Positions 37,657 to 46,475 of a stretch of DNA of 64,000 bases are shown here, in pieces (the stretch's first letter is position 1; each line of letters opens with the position of its first letter). A model generated the notes under the pieces. That model ran no database searches and was not told the origin of the DNA. It saw nothing but the letters and a program-made list of their open reading frames with translations. A program made the position numbers and the translations under genes. The stretch comes from Yoonia sp. (GTDB lineage Bacteria > Pseudomonadota > Alphaproteobacteria > Rhodobacterales > Rhodobacteraceae), in contig JAQXEG010000009.1 of NCBI GenBank assembly GCA_029250945.1, positions 186,001 to 250,000 on the forward strand, read 5' to 3'.

Positions 37657-38103
37657 ATGAACATCGCAACCGCAACATCAACAGCCCCGATCAGCCTGAC
37701 CACGCCACGTCCCGGCTTTTTCGCTCGTACAGAAAACTGGCTGGATGAGCGCGGTAAAGGCGCATGGATTGCCGCCATAGTGCTGGGGTTCATCTTTGTC
37801 TGGCCCGTTGGCCTTGCCCTTCTTGCCTATATGATCTGGAGCAAACGTATGTTTAGCAAATCCCATTCTTGCAGCCCCCGTCGCAGCCATCGCCACGCTA
37901 TGATGGCATCCTCCGGCAACACCGCATTTGATGCCTATAAGGCCGACACATTGCGCCGCCTTGAGGAGGAGCAGAACAACTTTGAATCCTTCCTTGAACG
38001 TCTGCGCGATGCCAAAGACAAGGCAGAGTTTGATCAGTTCATGGATGATCGTGCAAACAATGGCACAGAACCATCTGACGACGCGGCAGACGAACCGGCC
38101 TAA
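37657..38103 (+). CDS. DUF2852 domain protein
   Basis: The 148-aa protein has a membrane segment (WIAAIVLGFIFVWPVGLALL) followed by AYMIWSKRMF and an acidic, helical C-terminus (TLRRLEEEQNNFESFLERL) ending in DDAADEPA. That is the DUF2852 architecture seen in alphaproteobacteria; function is not known. ATG 37657 has GGAG ten bases upstream and fits the family better than the ATG at 37627, which lies in the palindrome. Confidence 0.82.
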   Translation: MNIATATSTAPISLTTPRPGFFARTENWLDERGKGAWIAAIVLGFIFVWPVGLALLAYMIWSKRMFSKSHSCSPRRSHRHAMMASSGNTAFDAYKADTLRRLEEEQNNFESFLERLRDAKDKAEFDQFMDDRANNGTEPSDDAADEPA

Positions 38104-38180
38104 CCTCCTCCTCTCCCCAAGGCCGGTAACCCTGATCCGTCAGGGTCACCATTCCACAAACGACAACCGAAAGTGATCCG

Positions 38181-38633
38181 ATGACTGCCCAACCGATGTA
38201 CCTTGGCCTGCCTGGCCCTGCGACGAAACCAGCGTTCTACGATGGTGTTTTGATCAAGCGCCTTTTGGCTTGAGTGATTGATACTGTTGTTATCATCGTG
38301 ATGTGCGCCCTGATCCTTCCGTTTACGCTGTTCCTTGGCGTGTTTGTCTTTCCGTTCCTGATGCTTGTCGTCGGCTTCTTTTACCGCTGGTTCACCATTG
38401 CGGGGCGATCATCGACTTGGGGTATGCGCATGATAGGGATTGAGCTGCGCGATGGCGACGGCATGCGGTATCAATCCAAAATGGCGCTGAAACACACCGC
38501 CGCGTACACAGTCTGCGTCATCTTTGCCCCGCTTCAACTGGTATCCGCCATTGCCATGTGCCTGAGCGACCGCAAACAGGGTCTGCCAGACATCTTGCTG
38601 GGCACAACAGCGCTTAACCGTCCGGCGGTTTGA
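38181..38633 (+). pseudogene. RDD-family membrane protein gene with an in-frame TGA
   Basis: From ATG 38181 the frame reads MTAQPMYLGLPGPATKPAF, then YDGVLIKRLLA, TGA at 38271-38273, then VIDTVVIIVMCALILP and the rest of an RDD protein (WGMRMIGIELRDG, LPDILLGTTALN). Related proteins have Trp where the TGA stands (LVAWVIDT), so a TGG-to-TGA change explains it. A GTG directly after the stop could restart translation and give a 119-aa product that lacks the conserved N-terminal motif. Confidence 0.8.
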
Positions 38634-38708
38634 CCCGCTACAAATGGGGGGCTTGTGTTTACGGGGCCTTGGTCTAGGCTTCGTGAACACTTTTAACCCG
38701 AGTACTCC

Positions 38709-39527
38709 ATGCGCCATTCGCTTCCACTTGCGCCACAGTTCTATGTGACGGCCCCCCAGCCCTGCCCTTATCTTGAGGGCAGGATGGAACGTAAGCTGTT
38801 CACAGCCCTGCAAGGCGAAGGCGCGGGCCTGTTGAATGATGCGTTGTCCAAGCAAGGGTTTCGTCGGTCGCAAAATGTGCTCTACCGCCCGTCTTGTGCC
38901 GAATGTTCGGCCTGCATATCAGCCCGCATTCGCGTGGCCGACTTTATCCCTACCAAAAGCCAGCGCCGCGTGATCAAACGCAATGCGCATCTCAGCCGTC
39001 GTGCGCGGTCCCCTTGGGCCACAGAAGAACAGTACAATCTGTTCCGCGACTATCTGGATCACCGCCACGCGACCGGTGGCATGGCGGATATGGACATGTT
39101 CGAATTTGCCGCCATGGTCGAAGAGACCCCCGTGCGCACCCGCCTGATCGAATATACATCCGCCAAGACCGCGCAGGAACTTCAGGCCGTTTGCCTGACT
39201 GATATCCTCGAGGATGGGCTGTCAATGGTGTATTCGTTCTTCCATCCGACGATGGAACGCGACAGCCCAGGCACGCATATCATCCTCGACCATATTGAAA
39301 TCGCGCGCGATCTGGGTTTGCCGTTTGTCTATCTGGGCTATTGGGTCCCCGGCAGCCCCAAGATGGATTATAAGTCGCGGTTCGCCGGTGTCGAAATTTA
39401 CAGCGACGGTGCATGGGCGCACTTGCGCGAAGACGGCGACTATGACGCCGCCCTGCACCCCCTATCAACAGACTCGATTGCAGAGCAGGTGTCAAAGATA
39501 AGCCTCCCCGACCTCGCCCAGCCATAA
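38709..39527 (+). CDS. bpt: Aspartate/glutamate leucyltransferase (Bpt)
   Basis: Bpt adds Leu from Leu-tRNA to N-terminal Asp or Glu, marking proteins for ClpS-ClpAP degradation by the N-end rule. The 272-aa protein has the N-terminal Cys cluster ([23 protein letters not shown]) and the later DPLSDGLSMVY-like segment [16 protein letters not shown], with [15 protein letters not shown]. It ends before a bidirectional terminator. Confidence 0.92.
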   Translation: MRHSLPLAPQFYVTAPQPCPYLEGRMERKLFTALQGEGAGLLNDALSKQGFRRSQNVLYRPSCAECSACISARIRVADFIPTKSQRRVIKRNAHLSRRARSPWATEEQYNLFRDYLDHRHATGGMADMDMFEFAAMVEETPVRTRLIEYTSAKTAQELQAVCLTDILEDGLSMVYSFFHPTMERDSPGTHIILDHIEIARDLGLPFVYLGYWVPGSPKMDYKSRFAGVEIYSDGAWAHLREDGDYDAALHPLSTDSIAEQVSKISLPDLAQP

Positions 39528-39543
39528 CATTGTAACGCACATG

Positions 39544-39580
39544 AAAAAGGCCGCCGCGTATGACACGCGGCGGCCTTTTT
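39544..39580. terminator. Bidirectional terminator between bpt and the TRAP operon
   Basis: AAAAAGGCCGCCGCG and CGCGGCGGCCTTTTT are perfect 15-bp complements around TATGACA. A/T tracts on both sides make it work on either strand, fitting its position between convergent genes. Confidence 0.92.
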
Positions 39581-39600
39581 CGTTTTGATCGTCCGTTCGC

Positions 39601-41955
39601 TTAGTTCAACAGGTTCGGCACAATGGTCACAAACCCCGGCACAAGCGCTAGCAGCAATAGACCCGCCACCTGAATGCCAATGAACGGCAACACACCGCGA
39701 TAGATCTGGCCCGTCGTGATCGACTTGGGCGCAACCCCGCGCAGATAGAACAACGCAAAGCCGAAGGGCGGCGTCAGGAACGATGTTTGCAGGTTCACCG
39801 CGATCATGATCGTCACCCATTTGGGATCAAACGTGCCGCCATAAATGACTGGCCCCACAATCGGGATTACGATGTAAATGATTTCAAGGAAATCGAGCAC
39901 AAAGCCAAGCACGAAAAGCACCAGCATGACCAACAAGAAAACCTGCCATTCGTTGTCGAATGACCGCAGGAATTGCTGGATGTAATGCTCCCCCCCGAAC
40001 GAGATTAGCACAAGGTTCAGCAATTGCGACCCGATCAGAATGGTGAACACCATCGACGTGACCTTGGCCGTTTCACGCACCACGGGCGATAGCACGCCGC
40101 CCGCAAACAGCACCCAGCATGACCACAGCAGGCCACCCATCGCGAACAAGAAGGCACCGAAGGCCACGATAAACGCGATCCGATTTTCCAAAAGCACAAC
40201 CTCTTGCCCCATGCGCATGTCAAAGTTGACCCCAACAATCAGCATGATCGCAATGGCCGCCGCCGTCCACAGAACCCCGCGACCAGAGCGACGCTCATCC
40301 TGTAGCTTGCGATAGGTCGCCAGCAGGATCGCACCACCAGCGCCCAAGGCCGCCGCAGGGGTCGGGTTTGTAATCCCGCCCATGATTGACCCCAGAACAG
40401 CGATGATCAAAACCAGCGGTGGGAATACCACGCGCAAGATTTCGTTCTTGGCCAGCATCTTGACCGCGGCGCGCAGCCCGATGGACGCGATGTACAGCGG
40501 GATCGCAATCAACAAAAGCGTCGTGCCCGGTGTGGCGACAGGCGACACAAGGACCGCATCCACCACCAGCATCAGAACCACGCCAAACGCGCCAATCAGC
40601 AGCGGCGCGTTGTCGGCGCTGGGGGCAACCCCACGTGCAATCACAAGGGTCATACCCATCAGCAACGCAAGGATGGACAAACCGGTCCCTAACAGCGGCG
40701 CATTCGCGATTTTTGCCAGCACAAGTGCCGCGCGTTCATCTTCGCCCAGCTGGCGGGCCTCTGCGACGCCGCCTGCCTCGTTGATGGCGGCCTGTTCGGC
40801 CAATGCGGTGCCCCATGCCTCAGCGCCGTGCAATTCCTGCATGGCGATGGCACAGACGTCGCTGACGTTGGTGCGCAAGCTGGCCGTCTGGCCCGCATCG
40901 GTAAAGCTGTCGACGATGACCGATTGGCTACCGACGATGCCCACCTGCCACAGCACGATTGTGAGGGCGATCAGGCCCACAGGGGCGGCAAGAAACCAGA
41001 ACAGCGCGTCGTTGCGTGTGATCACCTCACCCGATTTGCTGCCGCCCATTTGCACCGCAGGTGCCTTAGACGGGTTCAACAGGGCAAAGCCGAATGCGTA
41101 GGCCGCATAAAGGAACGCCAGCAAAATACCGGGCAGCAAGGCGGCTTGGAACAATGTCCCGACCGATACAACCGCCGGTTTGCCCAAATACGTCAGCGCA
41201 TCAGAACAACCAACTAACTGCGCGCGGTCCTCTTGCGCGGCGGAATACAAATCCCCCGCCAATGTGCCAAGCAGAACGATTACGATCGACGGCGGAATGA
41301 TCTGCCCCAAGGTGCCCGAAGCCGCGATCACGCCTGTCGATAGCGACGGCGAATAGCCATTTTTCAACATTGTCGGCAGCGCCAACAGGCCCATGGTCAC
41401 AACAGTTGCACCAACAATCCCAGTGGACGCCGCCAGAAACGCACCCACGATCACGATGGACACGGCCAGACCGCCGGGCAAAGGCCCGAACACTTTGGCC
41501 ATTGTTGTAAGCAGTTCATCCGCGATGCGGGACCGTTCAAGGACGATGCCCATCATGACGAACATCAGCACGGCCAGCAGCGTTTCAATCGACTGCCCCG
41601 CCAACACGCGTTCGTTCATCCGGTTCACAAGGAAGCCGACGTTGCGGTCCAGCGCCTTTTCCCAGCCTTGCGGGAACAGTTCCGTAGCGTAACGCGGCAA
41701 GTCAGGGTAGCGGAAGACCGAGATGGAATCCGGTCGGACCCCTTCTGCAATCAACGCCGCGTATTCCGCTGTGCCGGTATCCACGGCAAAGTGGGTCAGC
41801 AACCCGCCCCCGTCCATGGCCGCGATGACTGCAAAAGAAATCACCGCAGAGCCAGAGATCGCAAAAGCGACGGGGAAGCCTGACAAAATACCTGCGAACA
41901 GGGTCAGGAACACAATGATCAGGCCAACTTCGACGCCATCTAATCCGAAAAGCAT
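39601..41955 (-). CDS. TRAP transporter large permease (DctM), long form
   Basis: The 784-aa protein is the ion-coupled subunit of a TRAP transporter. Family motifs include FLTLFAGILSGFPVAFAISG at the N-terminus, GIVGATVVTMGLLALPTML and IPPSIVIVLLGTLAGDLYSA, and near the end FLEIIYIVIPIVGPVIYGG plus LTPPFGFALFYLRG. It is about 350 residues longer than the common DctM because of soluble insertions (such as residues ~50-100) and extra helices in the middle, a form found in TRAP systems for 2-oxo acids and similar compounds. It is the third gene of the operon. Confidence 0.92.
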   Translation of the reverse strand: MLFGLDGVEVGLIIVFLTLFAGILSGFPVAFAISGSAVISFAVIAAMDGGGLLTHFAVDTGTAEYAALIAEGVRPDSISVFRYPDLPRYATELFPQGWEKALDRNVGFLVNRMNERVLAGQSIETLLAVLMFVMMGIVLERSRIADELLTTMAKVFGPLPGGLAVSIVIVGAFLAASTGIVGATVVTMGLLALPTMLKNGYSPSLSTGVIAASGTLGQIIPPSIVIVLLGTLAGDLYSAAQEDRAQLVGCSDALTYLGKPAVVSVGTLFQAALLPGILLAFLYAAYAFGFALLNPSKAPAVQMGGSKSGEVITRNDALFWFLAAPVGLIALTIVLWQVGIVGSQSVIVDSFTDAGQTASLRTNVSDVCAIAMQELHGAEAWGTALAEQAAINEAGGVAEARQLGEDERAALVLAKIANAPLLGTGLSILALLMGMTLVIARGVAPSADNAPLLIGAFGVVLMLVVDAVLVSPVATPGTTLLLIAIPLYIASIGLRAAVKMLAKNEILRVVFPPLVLIIAVLGSIMGGITNPTPAAALGAGGAILLATYRKLQDERRSGRGVLWTAAAIAIMLIVGVNFDMRMGQEVVLLENRIAFIVAFGAFLFAMGGLLWSCWVLFAGGVLSPVVRETAKVTSMVFTILIGSQLLNLVLISFGGEHYIQQFLRSFDNEWQVFLLVMLVLFVLGFVLDFLEIIYIVIPIVGPVIYGGTFDPKWVTIMIAVNLQTSFLTPPFGFALFYLRGVAPKSITTGQIYRGVLPFIGIQVAGLLLLALVPGFVTIVPNLLN

Positions 41956-41973
41956 ATCTATATCCGCCTATTC

Positions 41974-42936
41974 TTAGTGTATTTCTGCGACGCGTTCGGC
42001 GGTCGGATCGCCAAGGCTGTCTTTGTCGAGGTAACGCCCTTCGGACATCGGCCCTTCGCGCATTTCAAGGTAGGACCGGTACAAGAACGCAATCGCCTGT
42101 AGCAGGACCAGAATAGTGAATGTCACCAGCAGCACCTTGAACAGGAAATAGGCGTTGAAACCGTTGGGGCTGAACCCGATTGTTTCGACGTTCCAGCGGA
42201 GCGCACGGGCCTTGGGCAGCAGTTTGTCCAAATCCTTGAGCGTGTCGGACGCCGACAGCTTGGGCGTGACCAGCGTCCGCCACAGGAAAAACCAACCGTA
42301 AAAGAAGGTTAGCAATGCGGCGGGGATCATAAAGATTATGGAACCGAACATGTCGATGATCCGCTTGGCGCGGAAGCTGACGACCGAATAGACTAGATCG
42401 ACACGCACGTGGCCACCCTGCACAAACGTATAGGACACACAAAGACAGACGATTAGCGCGTTGAAAAGCTTAAGTTCTTCGGCCCACCAGCTAACGTCGT
42501 GGGTCATGGCCATGCCAAGCCCCAATGATATCTCGGACACGGCAAAGATACGCTGCATAAAAATGATCAGGATTTGTTGCAGCACCATCAAAAGGCCGAA
42601 CCACGCCGCGAACCGGCCAATGGTATTTCCGATCCCCTCGAGGACGCGCACACAACGCCACATAAAGCTGTTGCGGATCAACCCGATGATCGTGACGACC
42701 AAATAGACGAAGAAGAACACGAAAAACAGCTCCCATGAGGCGCCGTAGTAGATGAAGCGGATCAGGCTTTCGGCTGCCGCTTGGTCGGTAATCTTGCCGG
42801 ACAGTTGGATATGCGGAACCCACGCCAACCAAAGGGACGTGTTCATCAACGCAGTTACCAGATTAAACGGGGCCTCGATCAGATGTGCGAAAAACCATCC
42901 AAAAGCGTTGCCGCCCCAACTTTCGACCAAACCCAT
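41974..42936 (-). CDS. TRAP transporter small permease (DctQ)
   Basis: The 320-aa membrane protein supplies the DctQ subunit. Helices with NTIGRFAAWFGLLMVLQQIL and ALIVCLCVSYTFVQGGHVRV, followed by DLVYSVVSFRAKRIIDMFGS, match the DctQ core; it is longer than typical DctQ (about 170 aa) because of an N-terminal pair of helices. It lies 18 bp before DctM and about 100 bp after the binding-protein gene. Confidence 0.9.
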   Translation of the reverse strand: MGLVESWGGNAFGWFFAHLIEAPFNLVTALMNTSLWLAWVPHIQLSGKITDQAAAESLIRFIYYGASWELFFVFFFVYLVVTIIGLIRNSFMWRCVRVLEGIGNTIGRFAAWFGLLMVLQQILIIFMQRIFAVSEISLGLGMAMTHDVSWWAEELKLFNALIVCLCVSYTFVQGGHVRVDLVYSVVSFRAKRIIDMFGSIIFMIPAALLTFFYGWFFLWRTLVTPKLSASDTLKDLDKLLPKARALRWNVETIGFSPNGFNAYFLFKVLLVTFTILVLLQAIAFLYRSYLEMREGPMSEGRYLDKDSLGDPTAERVAEIH

Positions 42937-42998
42937 TGGTCACCCCCCATGTCCGTCTGTTGTTCGTAACGCCCTGTTATATCAGGGTCGCAAGGTTG

Positions 42999-43031
42999 GG
43001 CGGGGCGGCACATAATGCGCCGCCCTGCCCG
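42999..43031 (-). other. Strong hairpin between the binding-protein gene and dctQ
   Basis: GGGCGGGGCGGC and GCCGCCCTGCCC pair over 12 bp with one G-U, around a 9-base loop. No T-tract follows on the minus strand. Such hairpins downstream of binding-protein genes often protect the upstream message from 3' decay, giving excess binding protein. Confidence 0.55.
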
Positions 43032-43039
43032 ATTGGGCC

Positions 43040-44122
43040 TTAGCCCATAACGCGGTCACGCTGGGCGCGGTATGCGCCTTCGGAACGCTGGATCCAGCCG
43101 GAAGATGCCGCCATGGATGCGTTGTATGATGCGCGCAGACGGTCATACAGGTCATCGCCAGCATACTGGTCCATTGTTTCAGTGGCTGCTGTGCCCATTG
43201 CATCCCAAACGCTGTCTGGGAATTCCAGAACTTTTACACCACCGGCCTGCAAACGCTGAAGCGCCGCGCCGTTGTTGTTCATGAACTGTGCAAGGTTCCA
43301 CTGGTGTGCTTCGCCTGCGGCTGTTTCAATGATCTTCTGGTGGGCTGGGGACAGCTCGTTAAAGACATCAAGGTTGGTTGCCAGCGACAGCGCCGCACCC
43401 GGCTCGTGCATACCGGCTGTGTAGTAGAACTTGGTGATTTCCTGGAAACCAGCCTTTTCGTCTGCCCATGGGCCGATCCACTCTGTGCCGTCGATCGCGC
43501 CGGACGCCAGCGCCTGATACACTTCTGCACCTGGAAGGTTCTGGATGGATGCACCCATTTTGCCCAGCGCCTGACCACCAAGACCCGGCATACGGAACTT
43601 GAGACCTTGGAAATCTTCTGGACCTGCGATCTCCTTGGAGAACCAGCCACCAGCCTGTGGGCCAGTGTTACCCGCGAGGAAGGATTTCAGGCCAAAGATT
43701 TCGCCCAACTCGTCGTGGTATGCTTGGCCTTCGCCATTATAATACCAGTTGGAGATTTCCTGTGGTGTCATGCCGAATGGCACGGATGTGAAGAACGCAT
43801 AACCTGGGTGCTGGTTGACGAAATAATAGTCAGCACCATGATACATGTCGGCCTGACCGGATGTGACAGCGTCGAAGACTTCGAACGCGCCAACCAGTTC
43901 GCCAGCGGCTTTCAGGTCGATTGTCAGGCTGCCGTCAGACATGGCTGTGATTGTGTCAGCAGCACGCTGTGCGGCATCGTGAACACCCGCAAGGCCACGA
44001 CCCCATGTGGTGACCAATGTCAGTGTGCGCTTACCCTGTGCGTATGCAGGTGCAGCCAGCGCCGTTGCGGCAGCAGCACTGCCGCCCAGCGCGGAATTTT
44101 TCAGAAAAGAACGACGATCCAT
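43040..44122 (-). CDS. TRAP transporter substrate-binding protein (DctP/TakP-like)
   Basis: The 360-aa periplasmic protein starts with a Tat signal (MDRRSFLKNSALGG... cleaved after AYA). The conserved Arg lies in GLKFRMPG (R177), and DGTEWIGPWADEK at about 212-223 matches the TakP 2-oxoacid-binding proteins, as does NTGPQAGGWFSKEI. A 2-oxo or hydroxy monocarboxylate is a fair guess for the ligand, not proof. GGAGGAAA precedes the start. It is the first gene of the operon and diverges from the sensor kinase. Confidence 0.9.
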   Translation of the reverse strand: MDRRSFLKNSALGGSAAAATALAAPAYAQGKRTLTLVTTWGRGLAGVHDAAQRAADTITAMSDGSLTIDLKAAGELVGAFEVFDAVTSGQADMYHGADYYFVNQHPGYAFFTSVPFGMTPQEISNWYYNGEGQAYHDELGEIFGLKSFLAGNTGPQAGGWFSKEIAGPEDFQGLKFRMPGLGGQALGKMGASIQNLPGAEVYQALASGAIDGTEWIGPWADEKAGFQEITKFYYTAGMHEPGAALSLATNLDVFNELSPAHQKIIETAAGEAHQWNLAQFMNNNGAALQRLQAGGVKVLEFPDSVWDAMGTAATETMDQYAGDDLYDRLRASYNASMAASSGWIQRSEGAYRAQRDRVMG

Positions 44123-44227
44123 TTAGTTTCCTCCCAATGGTATTTGTTGGCCGAACAAGGCTCCTCCCCCGTGCGGCCAGATCGTTTTTGGTAAACACAG
44201 CCTAGCGGCAGATATTTCCAATGCAAA

Positions 44228-44243
44228 TACGTAGTACTGCGTA
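44228..44243. promoter_or_regulatory. Near-perfect palindrome in the TRAP/two-component divergon
   Basis: TACGTAGT and ACTGCGTA are complementary over 8 bp with one mismatch and no spacer. The site lies 105 bases before the binding-protein start and 120 before the kinase start. LuxR/NarL-type response regulators bind such TACGTA-like repeats, so it is a candidate site for the regulator at 45778. Confidence 0.5.
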
Positions 44244-44362
44244 GATCAGTGGCAAATTTTACATTCCGCGTTGTTTTATGGGCCACTGTTGTGCGTTAAC
44301 GGCCAGCGTGACGGGCATAGGCGGTTTACGGCAGGGGCGATTCTGACCTAACGATTTGTCCC

Positions 44363-45781
44363 ATGTCGACCCTAGCCCAGCGCCTGCGCGACCTCTTTGC
44401 ATTCAGTTACGGCCAAAAGGTATTCCTTGTGGCATCCCTGCCCCTTGTGCTGGCGGTGACGCTAATCTCGCTTGTGGTGACAAACCAGTCGCGTGCCTTG
44501 GCCGAGCGCGAGATCCAAGGGCTAGAAGGGCAGTTGATCCAAGCCAAACGCGACGAGCTGAAAAACTATCTGTCGATTGCGCGCACGGCGATTGTAAACA
44601 CCTACGGGCTGGCCGCCCCCGATGATGAGGCAGCCAAGCTTAAGGTCACCCAAGACCTGTCTGCGATGCTCTACGGGCAAGACGGCTATTTCTTTGTGTT
44701 TGATTACGACGGCAATAACCTTGTAGCCCCACGCCAGACGTTCCTGATCGGGGAAAACTGGTCGGGGCTGACCGATATCAACGGGGTTGCGATTACAGAT
44801 GAGTTGATCCGCATCGCACGTGAAGGCGGCGGCTATCACAGCTTTGATTGGCCCAAACCGTCTGATGGCGCGACGGAACGCATGATCGTCTATGTGAACG
44901 GGCTACAAGACTGGCGATGGGCCATGGGCACGGGCATCTTTATCGGGGATGTGTTGCAAACAGTCGCCAATGCGCGCGCCGATGTGGAGGCGCGGATCAG
45001 GCAGACGTCATACTACATCGTGGGCATTGCGATTGCCGCGCTTATTGGTGTGTTCTTGTCGGGGATGGTGATCAACCTGCGCGAACGCCGCCTTGCCGAT
45101 GCCAAGCTTAAGGATCTGACCCAACGTATCATCGACACCCAAGAGGAAGAGCGCGGGCGCGTGGCCCGTGAACTGCACGACGGTATCAGCCAGATGCTTG
45201 TCGGTGTGCGCTACGCGCTGGAACTCTCACGGCGGCGTGTTGGCATGGGGGACGCGCGCGCCGCTGATAGCCTTGGCAAGGGGATCGACGGGTTGGGTGG
45301 CGCCATATCAGAGGTGCGGCGCATTTCCCGCGATCTGCGCCCTGGCGTGTTGGATGATCTGGGCCTTGGGCCTGCGCTGAAATCCCTGACGGATAATTTC
45401 GCCACCCGCACCGGCATTGCCGTGACCTTCGAGACTGTCGTGTTCCGCAACCGGCTTGATGAAGAGGCACGTATCGCGCTCTACCGTATCGCCCAAGAGG
45501 CGCTCACAAATATCGAACGCCATGCAGAGGCCACAACCGTCGATGCCAGCCTTAAGGGGCAGCGCAATGGTGCGGTCTTGCGAATTACCGACAATGGCCA
45601 AGGTTTCCGCAGTACCCGTAGTACGCGCGGTCTTGGTCTACGCAATATGCAAGAACGGATCGAACAGCTTGGCGGCACCATGCGCATCACATCCGACCGT
45701 GGCCAAGGCACAACCGTCGAGGCGACTGTCCCCCTTACCCACATGCTCGGCCCACAAAAACAAAAGGCACTTGTCATATGA
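44363..45781 (+). CDS. Cache-domain sensor histidine kinase (NarL/LuxR class)
   Basis: The 472-aa kinase has a first membrane span (FLVASLPLVLAVTLISLVV, 21-39), a periplasmic single Cache domain (about 45-205, with YGQDGYFFVFDYDGNNL), a second span (about 217-237), and a HisKA_3 domain with H272 in ARELHDGISQMLVGVRYALE. The HATPase part has EALTNIERHA, ITDNGQGF and GLGLRNMQERI. The stop overlaps the response-regulator start by 4 bp. Such Cache kinases sit beside TRAP genes and probably sense the same ligand or a relative. Confidence 0.92.
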   Translation: MSTLAQRLRDLFAFSYGQKVFLVASLPLVLAVTLISLVVTNQSRALAEREIQGLEGQLIQAKRDELKNYLSIARTAIVNTYGLAAPDDEAAKLKVTQDLSAMLYGQDGYFFVFDYDGNNLVAPRQTFLIGENWSGLTDINGVAITDELIRIAREGGGYHSFDWPKPSDGATERMIVYVNGLQDWRWAMGTGIFIGDVLQTVANARADVEARIRQTSYYIVGIAIAALIGVFLSGMVINLRERRLADAKLKDLTQRIIDTQEEERGRVARELHDGISQMLVGVRYALELSRRRVGMGDARAADSLGKGIDGLGGAISEVRRISRDLRPGVLDDLGLGPALKSLTDNFATRTGIAVTFETVVFRNRLDEEARIALYRIAQEALTNIERHAEATTVDASLKGQRNGAVLRITDNGQGFRSTRSTRGLGLRNMQERIEQLGGTMRITSDRGQGTTVEATVPLTHMLGPQKQKALVI

Positions 45782-46410
45782 CCATCCGTACCCTGATCGT
45801 CGATGACCACCCGATGGTCGCCGAAGGTATCCAATCCATCCTAGAGACATATAACGATATCGAAGTTGTCGGCACATTGGGCGATGGCCAGTCAGCGGTT
45901 GATCAACTGACCACGCTTGCCCCCGACGTAGTCTTGATGGATTTGAACATGCCCGGCGTTTCAGGCCTGGCCGCGACCGAAATGATGCTGGAACGCCGCC
46001 CTGATACGCGGATCTTGATCCTATCCATGCACGACAGCCCCGAGTACATCGCGACTGCAATGCGCCACGGCGCTAAGGGCTATGTCCTCAAGGACGTGCC
46101 AACGGATGAAATTCGCACAGCAATTGATACAGTCATGCAGGGCAAGACCTACCTGTGTACCGGTGCTGCCGAAGCGTTGGAGCCTAATATCTCTGACGGG
46201 CGCGAAACATTGACGGGGCGCGAACAAACGGTGCTGCTGGAACTGGCGATGGGCAAGTCGAACAAAGAGGTGGCGTTGGACCTCGATATCTCTGTCCGGA
46301 CTGTGGAAACCCACCGCAAGAATATCAAACGCAAGCTCGACATCACATCAACCGCCGGATTGACCCGTTACGCGATGGAACACGGCGTTTTGCAAGGCAC
46401 CGGCAGCTAA
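45778..46410 (+). CDS. LuxR-family response regulator
   Basis: The 210-aa protein has an N-terminal receiver domain with the phosphoacceptor D55 (VVLMDLNMPG) and acidic residues D9/D10 (LIVDDHPMV), and a C-terminal LuxR helix-turn-helix (LTGREQTVLLELAMGKSNKE, VRTVETHRKNIKRKL). It is translationally coupled to the kinase and probably controls the divergent TRAP operon. Confidence 0.93.
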   Translation: MTIRTLIVDDHPMVAEGIQSILETYNDIEVVGTLGDGQSAVDQLTTLAPDVVLMDLNMPGVSGLAATEMMLERRPDTRILILSMHDSPEYIATAMRHGAKGYVLKDVPTDEIRTAIDTVMQGKTYLCTGAAEALEPNISDGRETLTGREQTVLLELAMGKSNKEVALDLDISVRTVETHRKNIKRKLDITSTAGLTRYAMEHGVLQGTGS

Positions 46411-46475
46411 GCGATGTTGAATTCCCCGTTTGGCCCATTAGGTGGGCTATTGTAACTCACAAAAGGAACACCCCC

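Noticed and set aside
38271..38273. Selenocysteine codon in the RDD gene
   Set aside because: Homologues have Trp, not Cys, at the site, and no SECIS-like hairpin was noticed after the TGA.
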